NCBI RefSeq assembly: GCF_014196225.1
Contig: NZ_JACIDI010000005.1
Span: 1-64,000 of the forward strand
DNA from: Bacteroides pyogenes
GTDB lineage: Bacteria; Bacteroidota; Bacteroidia; Bacteroidales; Bacteroidaceae
Length of the DNA: 64,000 nucleotides
Direction of reading: 5' to 3'
Part shown: positions 36,891-44,554 of the stretch, piece after piece
Layout of the letters: every line of letters begins with the position of its first letter
Position numbering within the stretch: position 1 is the stretch's first letter
Made by a program: the position numbers and the translations under genes
The notes under the pieces: model-generated
What the model was told of the DNA's origin: nothing
Databases searched by the model: none
Seen by the model: only the letters and a program-made list of their open reading frames with translations

Positions 36891-38027
36891 TTATTTTTGG
36901 GCTTCCTTAATAGTACAGATACTTACGCGATTCCAATCAGGCTCAGAAAACATATCGCCAACGCCTTGTCCTTCGGTCGAAATACGAGCAGCAGAAATTT
37001 TATATCTCTTGATCAAAGTATTCTTAACAACTTCGGCACGCTGTCTGGCAATTCTATCGTTCACCTCTTGGCTGCCTTCCGGAGAGGCATACCCCTTAAT
37101 AACCACTGTAGATTCCGGATATTTATTCAAATACACAGCAATACGCTCCACATTAGGAAGCTGAGAAGCATCAATTGTAGTTCTTCCCTGACGGAAAGTT
37201 ACTACAGATTCCAACATCTGAGATTTTTCAGTAACGGTCTGAACTATCGGTTTTTTATTACGGCATTCCTCCAATTGCTGTTGCAACTCGCCTACCCTGC
37301 GATTAGCTTCCATCAATGAAGCTTCTGTGTCTTGGGCCTGACCACGCAATTCATTTACTCTTGCGTTCAATATATCCACTTCTGCCTGATCGTAAGCTCT
37401 TCCGAATGACATATGATGTTCACCATTACTGCCTCTGAAATGATAAGTTAATCCTGCCAAAACTTCAACAGTAGCATTGTTAGCGTTGAACTTCAGACTA
37501 GGCATTGCCTGATTGCCTCCCAGAGCATATACCAATGCAGGTTTCAAAGCCAGAGTCCAAGCTTTTCTTTCACCCAGATTAAAGTTGAAGTTCAAACCAA
37601 CTTTGGAACTCAAAAAGTTACGGCTTTCTAAAACATTTCCATAAAAATGCAACCAACCAGCACCAGCTACAGCTTCCATTTCAAAACAACGAGGAGCACC
37701 TTGATATGAACCAAACAGATTATTTAAATTCACTCTACCTAATAAACTCACATTTGAATTGTCGAATGCCGTATGGCTTTCAGTGGTATTGATATATCCC
37801 ATACCTTCGATAGTAAAACCGACAATCGGCGTCAATTGCTTACCGATTTCAACTCCTACTGCAGGGCGCATGTTTTTAAAAAATGCACTGTGAGTAAGGG
37901 GTGTCACTCCGCCAACGTTTATACCCATAGACCAATTATCAAAAACCTTACTACCTTGCAATAAATTCTGGCTTGAAGCAGAAACAGCCAAAAAGCCAAA
38001 CATAGCAAAAATAAAAATCTTCTTCAT
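36891..38027 (-). CDS. OmpA-family outer-membrane protein
   Basis: 378 aa. Signal peptide ending SASSQ. An N-terminal 8-strand-like beta-barrel region (to about 210) is followed by a short helical, probably coiled-coil linker rich in Glu/Gln/Asn (about 215-265). The C-terminal OmpA peptidoglycan-binding domain has VVIKGYASPEGSQEVNDRIA and RQRAEVVKNTLI. It anchors the outer membrane to the cell wall; this class is among the major outer-membrane proteins of Bacteroides. Monocistronic by context. No exact promoter lies close to its start, but a good one on the same strand lies about 500 bp upstream. Confidence 0.93.
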   Translation of the reverse strand: MKKIFIFAMFGFLAVSASSQNLLQGSKVFDNWSMGINVGGVTPLTHSAFFKNMRPAVGVEIGKQLTPIVGFTIEGMGYINTTESHTAFDNSNVSLLGRVNLNNLFGSYQGAPRCFEMEAVAGAGWLHFYGNVLESRNFLSSKVGLNFNFNLGERKAWTLALKPALVYALGGNQAMPSLKFNANNATVEVLAGLTYHFRGSNGEHHMSFGRAYDQAEVDILNARVNELRGQAQDTEASLMEANRRVGELQQQLEECRNKKPIVQTVTEKSQMLESVVTFRQGRTTIDASQLPNVERIAVYLNKYPESTVVIKGYASPEGSQEVNDRIARQRAEVVKNTLIKRYKISAARISTEGQGVGDMFSEPDWNRVSICTIKEAQK

Positions 38028-38424
38028 AAAAATTCTTTTTAAAAGTTACATTATATTCAACAATAAAATAGAAAAAAAGTTTTGTTATATAGCACTTAAG
38101 TTTCAAATACAAACGAACAATCTACATGCATAAATGTTTTAAAAGAAGAGCTTAAACTTTTCATACGGTCATACGGTCTGTGAAGATAGTGGACCGTTTC
38201 TTACGCTTACATACAATCTAAAATCGTATGAAAGGTTTTACTTCTGCATATCTATTAGATTTACAAAAAGTTACTCTTTCTTCTCGGCTCACATCCACAA
38301 AATCGGTTGACTGTAAAATAACTGATGGGAAAATGTAGGTTTAATTACAGAAATCACAGTTCTAAAACTGTTTCCATAATCTTATTTATATTCATGTTAA
38401 GGAAAGAGGTTAATAGTACTCCAC

Positions 38425-38523
38425 AAAAAAGAGTTTTTCTCATTATTATTATCAATGATTGTTCATAAATTAATTTATCAACTTAATCTATTAAGCTGAA
38501 CAGCAATTGGAGTAGTCCAATAT
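38425..38523 (-). ncRNA. Candidate small RNA or distal ompA leader
   Basis: A consensus promoter (38530-38560) drives leftward transcription with no gene near. The first ~100 nt contain a strong hairpin (38474-38494: CAGCTTAAT pairing with ATTAAGTTG), a closing GTTCA/TGAAC pair, a small GAG-AAAAA-CTC hairpin and six T (38425-38430) that could end it. It may instead be the start of a 496-nt leader for the OmpA-family gene. No match to a known RNA family was recognised. Confidence 0.35.
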
Positions 38524-38529
38524 CGGGGA

Positions 38530-38560
38530 CAAAGATACAAAAAAAACATGTAATTACAAA
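38530..38560 (-). promoter_or_regulatory. Orphan leftward promoter
   Basis: Minus-strand -33 TTTG (38557-38560), exactly 19 bp, -7 TATCTTTG (38530-38537). It is about 500 bp from the only downstream gene, the OmpA-family gene. Confidence 0.65.
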
Positions 38561-38724
38561 ATAAATACCAAAAACTCATCATTTTCAGTCTGTTTATCCT
38601 AAAAAGAAGAAAGCAAAACAAATGTAAGAACAGCTATATATAGCTTTTATAGACATTGCACCTGTCAACTAAAGATAGAACAAAAAATACATTTTTCACG
38701 GACTATTTTCTATTAAATTCTTCT

Positions 38725-38732
38725 TATCTTTG
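38725..38732 (+). promoter_or_regulatory. mltG -7 box
   Basis: TATCTTTG lies 33 bp before the first mltG ATG. The -33 element is not obvious. The 738-bp gap 38028-38765 otherwise holds two CATACGGT direct repeats (38162, 38171) and no gene. Confidence 0.55.
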
Positions 38733-38765
38733 AACCCGAGAAAAGAGTAACGCATCTATTATACA

Positions 38766-39806
38766 ATGATTATGGTAAGGAAGAAAAGAATTCTGCAATG
38801 GGTTTTCACTGGAATTATTTTACTTGGCATCGTGAGTGGAGGAATAGTATATTATTATTTATTCTATCCTCAACTTCATCCGTCCAAAACCGTATATGTC
38901 TATGTAGACCGTGACGATACGGCGGATTCCATATATAATAAGATAGAAAAAAATGGCTCTGCCGCCAACCTTATAGGCCTCAAATGGTTGGTCCGATACA
39001 AAAGCCCTCCTTTCCAAGTGCGTACCGGACGCTATGCAATTCGTCCACAAGATAATGCATATCATGTCTTCAGCCGCTTATATCGAGGACATCAGGAACC
39101 TGTGAATCTGACTATCGGAAGTGTCAGAACCTTGGACAGATTGGCTCGGAATATAGGCAAGCAATTGATGATAGACTCTGCCGAAATTGCCCGACAAATG
39201 TTCGATTCCACTTTTCAACTCCAGATAGGATATAATAACGCAACTTTGCCTTGTCTCTTCATTCCTGAGACCTATCAAGTATATTGGAACATGAGCGTAG
39301 AGGATTTTTTCAAGCGGATGCAAAAAGAACATGAACTATTTTGGAATGACAAACGAATGGCTCAGGCCTCTATTCTTGGGATGACCCCCACAGAAGTTTG
39401 CACATTGGCTTCCATAGTCGAAGAAGAAACGAACAATAATGAAGAAAAGCCGGTGGTAGCAGGATTATATATGAACCGTCTGTACATGAATATGCCCTTA
39501 CAGGCCGATCCGACTGTCAAATTTGCTTTGCAGGACTTTGCTTTGCGACGCATCAGCAACGAAAATCTTCAGATAAACTCTCCTTATAATACTTATATAA
39601 ATACAGGGCTACCACCCGGACCCATCCGCATTCCTACCAAGAAAGGCATTGAGAGTGTGCTCAACTATACAAAGCATGACTATATTTATATGTGTGCTAA
39701 AGAAGACTTTTCGGGCACACACAACTTTGCATCCAATTATGCCGATCACATGACAAATGCAAGGAAGTATTGGAAAGCGTTGAATGAGAGGAAGATTTTC
39801 AAATAA
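38766..39806 (+). CDS. mltG: Endolytic murein transglycosylase MltG
   Basis: 346 aa from ATG 38766; ATG 38772 is also possible. One N-terminal membrane segment (about 13-33) anchors the protein, followed by a LysM-like region and the YceG domain. The catalytic block ASIVEEET has its Glu at about residue 219, followed by PVVAGLYMNRL, MPLQADPTVKFAL and the C-terminal DFSGTHNFASNYADH. It cleaves nascent glycan strands and limits their length. Housekeeping gene with its own -7 box. Confidence 0.95.
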   Translation: MIMVRKKRILQWVFTGIILLGIVSGGIVYYYLFYPQLHPSKTVYVYVDRDDTADSIYNKIEKNGSAANLIGLKWLVRYKSPPFQVRTGRYAIRPQDNAYHVFSRLYRGHQEPVNLTIGSVRTLDRLARNIGKQLMIDSAEIARQMFDSTFQLQIGYNNATLPCLFIPETYQVYWNMSVEDFFKRMQKEHELFWNDKRMAQASILGMTPTEVCTLASIVEEETNNNEEKPVVAGLYMNRLYMNMPLQADPTVKFALQDFALRRISNENLQINSPYNTYINTGLPPGPIRIPTKKGIESVLNYTKHDYIYMCAKEDFSGTHNFASNYADHMTNARKYWKALNERKIFK

Positions 39807-39887
39807 CCTTATAATAAAGAGAGTAGAAAGTTTTATCTTTACCCGATAAAGAATAAACTATGAATAACACTAAAAAACTTAGAAGAA

Positions 39888-41480
39888 ATGAGCAAAAAAC
39901 TCTTACTTGGCGACGAAGCCATTGCGCAGGCGGCATTAGATGCCGGACTTTCGGGTGTATATGCTTATCCCGGAACCCCTTCTACAGAGATTACAGAGTA
40001 CATTCAGGCAGCTCTCGTCAGCACCGAACGGCAAATACACAGCCGTTGGTGTGCGAATGAGAAGACAGCGATGGAAGCAGCACTCGGAATGTCGTTTGTC
40101 GGGAAAAGAGCTTTAGTCTGCATGAAGCACGTAGGCCTGAACGTGGCTGCAGACTGTTTTGTTAATTCAGCTGTCACGGGGGTGAAAGGAGGATTGATCG
40201 TGGTAGCCGCTGACGACCCCGGTATGCACTCTTCGCAGAACGAACAAGACAGTCGGTTCTATGGAGACTTTTCGCTCATTCCCATGTATGAGCCGAGCAG
40301 CCAGCAGGAGGCTTACGACATGGTATACCACGGATTCGATTTTTCCGAAAAGACAGGAGAACCCTTATTACTACGTATCGTAACCCGTCTCGCACATTCC
40401 CGATCGGGAGTGGAACCCAAAGAGCAAAAGCCTCAGAATGAACTTTCTTTCAGCGATGATCCCCGACAGTTTATCTTGCTTCCGGGTATTGCGCGCAAGC
40501 GCTACAAAGCATTGCTTACCCGTCAAGAAAATTTCATTAAAGCTTCCGAAGAGTCACCCTACAATAAATACATTGACGGTCCTAATAAAAAAGTGGGCAT
40601 TGTTGCTTGCGGTATCGGCTACAATTATCTGATGGAGAACTATTCTGAGGGATGCGAATATCCGGTACTTAAGATCGGACAGTATCCGTTGCCCAGGAAA
40701 CAACTTCTCCGGTTGGTAGAATCCTGCGAAGAGATACTGGTGCTGGAAGACGGACAACCCTTTGTAGAAAAGCAGCTGAAAGGTTATTTAGGACTGGGCA
40801 TCAACGTAAAAGGACGTTTAGACGGAACCCTTTCACAGGACGGAGAATTGAATCCGGACTCTGTTGCGCGTGCCGTAGGCAAAGAAAACAAGTCGATGTT
40901 CGGCGTGCCTGCCCTTGTCGAAATGCGTCCGCCCGCTCTCTGTCAGGGATGCGGCCATCGCGACATGTATACCACCCTGACCGAAGTGCTCAGAGAAGAG
41001 TATCCTACCCACAAAGTATTCAGCGACATCGGATGCTATACATTAGGCTCCAATGCACCTTTCAATGCCATCGACTCTTGTGTGGACATGGGAGCTTCCA
41101 TCACCATGGCGAAGGGAGCGGCCGACGGAGGACTTCATCCAGCGATAGCCGTGATCGGAGATTCCACCTTTACCCATTCTGGAATGACTGGCCTGCTCGA
41201 TTGCGTGAATGCGAACGCCAATGTCACCGTCATCATATCCGACAACGAAACAACAGCAATGACTGGCGGACAAGACTCTGCCGGGACGGGGCGAATAGAA
41301 GCTATCTGCGAAGGCTTGGGAGTATCTCCTTCACACATTCGCGTAGTGGTTCCGCTGAAAAAGAATTACGAAGAAATGAAGCAGATCATACGCGAAGAAA
41401 TCGAATACCGTGGCGTATCTGTCATCATCCCGCGCAGAGAATGTATCCAAACATTATCACGTAAAAAAAGGAGCAAGTAA
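39888..41480 (+). CDS. iorA: Indolepyruvate:ferredoxin oxidoreductase alpha subunit
   Basis: 530 aa. The N-terminal pyruvate-oxidoreductase domain has GVYAYPGTPSTEITEY; the C-terminal TPP-binding domain has CQGCGHRDMY, GDSTFTHSGMTGL and NETTAMTGGQDS. It oxidatively decarboxylates arylpyruvates from aromatic amino acids to aryl-acetyl-CoA. Many IorA proteins end in a two-cluster ferredoxin domain; this one stops soon after VIIPRRECIQ with no Cys-rich motif, so electrons must pass to a separate carrier. It is followed 3 bp later by iorB. Confidence 0.93.
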   Translation: MSKKLLLGDEAIAQAALDAGLSGVYAYPGTPSTEITEYIQAALVSTERQIHSRWCANEKTAMEAALGMSFVGKRALVCMKHVGLNVAADCFVNSAVTGVKGGLIVVAADDPGMHSSQNEQDSRFYGDFSLIPMYEPSSQQEAYDMVYHGFDFSEKTGEPLLLRIVTRLAHSRSGVEPKEQKPQNELSFSDDPRQFILLPGIARKRYKALLTRQENFIKASEESPYNKYIDGPNKKVGIVACGIGYNYLMENYSEGCEYPVLKIGQYPLPRKQLLRLVESCEEILVLEDGQPFVEKQLKGYLGLGINVKGRLDGTLSQDGELNPDSVARAVGKENKSMFGVPALVEMRPPALCQGCGHRDMYTTLTEVLREEYPTHKVFSDIGCYTLGSNAPFNAIDSCVDMGASITMAKGAADGGLHPAIAVIGDSTFTHSGMTGLLDCVNANANVTVIISDNETTAMTGGQDSAGTGRIEAICEGLGVSPSHIRVVVPLKKNYEEMKQIIREEIEYRGVSVIIPRRECIQTLSRKKRSK

Positions 41481-41483
41481 ATC

Positions 41484-42065
41484 ATGAAAAAAGATATTAT
41501 ATTGGCAGGAGTAGGCGGACAGGGAATTTTATCCATCGCCACAGTGATCGGTAAAGCAGCTCTGAAAGAAGGTCTGTATATGAAGCAGGCCGAAGTGCAC
41601 GGAATGAGTCAACGCGGCGGAGACGTACAATCGAATCTCCGCATCAGCGACCGCCCCATCGCCTCCGATTTGATTCCATTGGGCAAATGTGACCTCATTA
41701 TCTCGCTCGAACCCATGGAGGGGCTACGCTATCTCCCCTACCTCAGCCCCGAAGGATGGCTGGTGACCAACGATACTCCGTTTATCAACATCCCCCACTA
41801 TCCCGAAGAGCATATGTTGATGGCGGAAATCGACAAGCTTCCGCATAAAATTGTGCTGAGTGTAGACAAAATAGCCAAGGAAACCGGTTCTGCACGAGTG
41901 GCGAACATCGTACTATTGGGAGCCACCATTCCTTTCCTCGGTATCGACTACCGGAAAGTGCAAGAAAGCATTCGTGAAATCTTCCAACGGAAAGGGGAAG
42001 AAATCGTTGAAATGAACCTGAAAGCATTGGCTGCCGGTAAAGAAATGGCAGAAAAGCTGATGTAA
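41484..42065 (+). CDS. iorB: Indolepyruvate oxidoreductase beta subunit
   Basis: 193 aa. It starts IILAGVGGQGILSIATVIG and has EVHGMSQRGGDVQSNLRI, the standard signatures of the gamma-type domain of 2-oxoacid:acceptor oxidoreductases. It forms the complex with IorA. Full length. The next reading frame is a remnant of the phenylacetate-CoA ligase gene that usually completes this operon. Confidence 0.94.
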   Translation: MKKDIILAGVGGQGILSIATVIGKAALKEGLYMKQAEVHGMSQRGGDVQSNLRISDRPIASDLIPLGKCDLIISLEPMEGLRYLPYLSPEGWLVTNDTPFINIPHYPEEHMLMAEIDKLPHKIVLSVDKIAKETGSARVANIVLLGATIPFLGIDYRKVQESIREIFQRKGEEIVEMNLKALAAGKEMAEKLM

Positions 42066-42077
42066 TAAATAACAACG

Positions 42078-42414
42078 ATGGATAGAAAATACTGGGAAGA
42101 AGATTATCATTAAAGGAGCGAACATCTTCCCCATGCAGGTAGAGAAAATTCTGGTACGTTTTCCCGCATTGGGGAGCAACTACCTTATCACGTTGCAAAC
42201 GGTGAACCATCAAGACGAAATGGTGGTGGAAGTGGAGTTGAGCGACCTTTGTACCGACAATTATATAGAGTTGGAAAAAACACGCAAAGAAATCGCCCGC
42301 CGGTTGAAAGATGAAATCCTCGTTACTCCCAAAGTAAAACTGGTAAAGAAAGGCTCTTTACCGCAGAGCGAAGGAAAAGCCGTGCGAGTAAAAGACATAA
42401 GGGAGAATCAATAA
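42078..42414 (+). pseudogene. paaK: Phenylacetate-CoA ligase remnant with internal deletion
   Basis: A 13-bp gap after iorB is followed by ATG 42078, reading MDRKYWEEDYH and then a stop (42111-42113). In another frame, 42103-42414 reads IIIKGANIFPMQVEKIL and continues through the PaaK C-terminal domain (ELSDL, VKLVKKGSLPQSEGKAVRV). The IIIKGAN stretch precedes the first available ATG (42133) and is normally mid-protein. About 330 codons, including the AMP-binding core, are missing and the frame is shifted. A 93-aa free C-terminal domain could be made from 42133, but ligase activity is impossible. Confidence 0.8.
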
Positions 42415-42436
42415 CCACAAATAAATAACATATAAG

Positions 42437-43006
42437 ATGCAATTATTAAAAAAGAGAATTCTGCAAGACGGGAAATGCTACGAAGGAGGAATCCTGAAAG
42501 TGGACAGTTTTATTAATCACCAGATGGATCCGGTCTTAATGAAATCGATAGGTGTAGAGTTTGTCCGTCGTTTTGCAGCAACCAATGTCAACAAGATTAT
42601 GACTATCGAAGCGAGCGGAATCGCTCCGGCTATCATGACGGGCTATTTGATGGACCTGCCGGTTGTTTTTGCGAAAAAGAAATCTCCTAAAACAATACAG
42701 AATGTACTGAGTACGACTGTACACTCTTTCACGAAGGACAGAGATTATGAAGTCGTTATCAGCGCCGACTTTTTGACTCCGGACGACAACATTCTTTTTG
42801 TAGACGATTTTCTGGCTTATGGTAATGCCGCCTTAGGAGTCATCGATTTAGTGAAACAGGCGGGCGCCAATCTTGTCGGTATGGGGTTCATCATTGAGAA
42901 ATCTTTCCAAGACGGACGAAGGATTCTGGAAGAGCAGGGCGTACGTGTAGAAAGTCTGGCTATCATCGAAGATTTGTCGAATTGCTGCATTAAAATCAGG
43001 GAATAA
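42437..43006 (+). CDS. xpt: Xanthine phosphoribosyltransferase
   Basis: 189 aa, the usual length. The type I PRTase PRPP loop [14 protein letters not shown] lies at about 119-132. The xanthine-specific family features [12 protein letters not shown] and [11 protein letters not shown] are intact. It converts xanthine and PRPP to XMP in purine salvage. Cytoplasmic. Followed by a clear terminator. Confidence 0.95.
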   Translation: MQLLKKRILQDGKCYEGGILKVDSFINHQMDPVLMKSIGVEFVRRFAATNVNKIMTIEASGIAPAIMTGYLMDLPVVFAKKKSPKTIQNVLSTTVHSFTKDRDYEVVISADFLTPDDNILFVDDFLAYGNAALGVIDLVKQAGANLVGMGFIIEKSFQDGRRILEEQGVRVESLAIIEDLSNCCIKIRE

Positions 43007-43086
43007 AAGCCGGTTGTCTGTCGGCATGATAGGGTGGAAAACCAAAGCATTTGCTTTAATTAGGGATATCCACATATATTAATATC

Positions 43087-43126
43087 AAAGCCAACTAATT
43101 CATTGCGAGTCAGTTGGCTTTTTTGT
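43087..43126 (+). terminator. Terminator of xpt
   Basis: AAAGCCAACT (43087-43096) pairs with AGTTGGCTTT (43112-43121), followed by T residues. Confidence 0.82.
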
Positions 43127-43190
43127 ATCTTTAAGCATTCCCCGCAAAAGTGGTTTGGCGCCAAAACAGGGAAAACTTGCTAAAACACAT

Positions 43191-43569
43191 ATGGCAAAGA
43201 TACATAAAATCTGCGAAATCCAACCTGCTTCAGGTTTTATCGGGTTCGATACTCAGAAAGATATCACCGGAGTTTTGCATGCAGTGAGCCGAGGCATGTG
43301 CATTCTGTTTTTCCTTTCCAAGAGTTGGCATATAGGATGGGTCTGAAAGAGTCTGATTATAGGCGTAAGAACTACTTTTCTGCTGAAGGCAGGATCGCTT
43401 TAATGGTTCTTAAATCCTACACAGGATTTTCAGACAGAGATTTGATAGCATACCTGAACGGCAGGAAACTTTTGAAACTTCCCAATGATTGTTTCGGTCG
43501 TCATCATTGTACCTCGAAACAGTACAGTTTAGCGCGACAGCCTCTTATCAAACAAACCAAACCCTAACT
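43191..43569 (+). pseudogene. Truncated, frameshifted transposase remnant (IS1182-like)
   Basis: From ATG 43191 one frame reads MAKIHKICEIQPASGFIGFD to about 43310. A second frame then continues with PFQELAYRMGLKESDYRRKN, AEGRIALMVLKSYTGFSDRDLI and LNG. The join falls at a T-run near 43306-43315, as if one base was gained or lost. Only the N-terminal part of the transposase is left; the DDE catalytic region is absent and the tail after LNG looks unrelated. Family name from the look of the N-terminus only; inverted repeats were not identified. Confidence 0.65.
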
Positions 43570-43573
43570 GATG

Positions 43574-43936
43574 CTAAAACGCATTACTTTGCAAAACTCT
43601 CTGAAGCAAATCGGACATTTCCAATTCTTCGCATACGATTTCCGACAAAGCCTTTTTGCCTTTCCTCGTAAGCGAAAAATACATCTGTCTCTTGTCCACA
43701 ACTCCCATCACGCGTTCTACCAACCCTTTGTCTTCAACAGACCGGATAACCTTGGAAGCATTGGAATTCGTCAGTCCCAATGTTTCGGCTATCTCGCCCG
43801 AAGAAAGCCGGTCTACTTTGGAAAGGCTGCATAGCAACATGCCCTCGTTTAAACAAAGATGGTGCTTCTTTTCCATCTCCAACTCAAATGCTATGATGGC
43901 ACGATAGACATCTCTTATTCTGCACAATGTTTCCAT
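43574..43936 (-). CDS. MarR-family transcriptional regulator
   Basis: About 120 aa from ATG 43936 (METLCRIRDVYRAI). The frame is open to a TTG at 44008, but that lies in the promoter, so the shorter start is chosen. Winged-helix features: SSGEIAETLGLTNSNASKVI (recognition helix), then VDKRQMYFSLTRKGKKAL (wing). It is the last gene of the efflux cassette but has its own promoter with a perfect inverted repeat over it, which suggests autorepression. The ligand is unknown; the neighbouring pump suggests a toxic organic compound. Confidence 0.85.
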   Translation of the reverse strand: METLCRIRDVYRAIIAFELEMEKKHHLCLNEGMLLCSLSKVDRLSSGEIAETLGLTNSNASKVIRSVEDKGLVERVMGVVDKRQMYFSLTRKGKKALSEIVCEELEMSDLLQRVLQSNAF

Positions 43937-43975
43937 ATCTGTTTCTACTGATTTATTTTCCGAAATAAATAGATT

Positions 43976-43998
43976 GACAAATATACGTTTTATTTGTC
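43976..43998. promoter_or_regulatory. Putative MarR operator
   Basis: GACAAATA (43976-43983), 7 bp, TATTTGTC (43991-43998): a perfect 8-bp inverted repeat lying on the -7 box of the marR promoter. Size and layout fit a dimeric MarR site. Confidence 0.65.
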
Positions 43999-44008
43999 CA
44001 TGTAACAA
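43978..44008 (-). promoter_or_regulatory. marR promoter
   Basis: Minus strand -33 TTG (44006-44008), 20-bp spacer, -7 TATATTTG (43978-43985); start expected near 43971, about 35 nt before ATG 43936. Confidence 0.65.
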
Positions 44009-44040
44009 GTATCCTTCGGAAAACGGATATTTCGTTGTTA

Positions 44041-44226
44041 TTATTTAACGCCTGATTTATCCAGAAAATATTCGAGCGGACAAAATCCGGTAAAAGAAGA
44101 CTGCACGAGATTGGCTCCTACGAACAAGGGCAAAAGCAACCATGCAGAGGATACGAAATAAGCGAGTGAGGTGCCGGCAAGCACCATGCTGCCGACTACC
44201 AAACGGATGATATATTCTTTTTTCAT
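44041..44226 (-). CDS. DUF2892 small membrane protein
   Basis: 61 aa with two membrane helices (about 6-24 and 28-45) and the family's NLVQSSFTGFCPLEYFL end. DUF2892 includes the membrane part of YgaP. It is usually found beside rhodanese, thioredoxin or efflux genes; biochemical role unknown. It sits 4 bp after the PII-like gene and 104 bp before marR. A second family member lies at 50767. Confidence 0.82.
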   Translation of the reverse strand: MKKEYIIRLVVGSMVLAGTSLAYFVSSAWLLLPLFVGANLVQSSFTGFCPLEYFLDKSGVK

Positions 44227-44230
44227 TATA

Positions 44231-44548
44231 TTATATGAATTTTGAAAAGTTTTCTACTTCCAACACGAATCCATGAACGGGAAATAAATCTCCGCATTCC
44301 GCATTGCAATGCTCGATGTGGCGGATCGCATCGTTGACAATCTCTTCGGGAGCGAAACTGAAGAGCATGAGCGAATTGGTCTTGGCTCCCGAGGCTCCTC
44401 TTCCGAACCAATTCAAAGAAGCCCTCTCTTTACCTTTCTTATATCCGGTAATGTTTACCGTGCTGAAACGGACAATCCCCGCTTCGTGCAGCAAACGTGC
44501 TACACGCTCCTGATATTCGGCGATACTTAATACGACTATAAGTTTCAT
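44231..44548 (-). CDS. Small PII-like protein next to the RND pump
   Basis: 105 aa, no signal. The predicted beta-alpha-beta-beta-alpha-beta order and the start KLIVVLSIAEYQERVARLLHEAG fit the GlnB/PII-like fold, as in DUF3240-type proteins encoded beside heavy-metal or RND efflux genes. The T-loop position (about 37-60) is rich in Lys/Gly. It may sense a small ligand and adjust the pump; this is inferred from fold and position. Gap to the RND gene is 6 bp. Confidence 0.55.
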   Translation of the reverse strand: MKLIVVLSIAEYQERVARLLHEAGIVRFSTVNITGYKKGKERASLNWFGRGASGAKTNSLMLFSFAPEEIVNDAIRHIEHCNAECGDLFPVHGFVLEVENFSKFI

Positions 44549-44554
44549 AGCTGT

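Noticed and set aside
38220..38345. About 40-codon minus-strand frame (starting TYIFPSVILQSTDF)
   Set aside because: It has no start codon after the preceding stop and no recognised family; kept only as intergenic sequence, though a gene remnant is possible.
43937..44008. Longer MarR start at a TTG
   Set aside because: This segment contains the -33/-7 promoter and the operator repeat, so it should not be translated.
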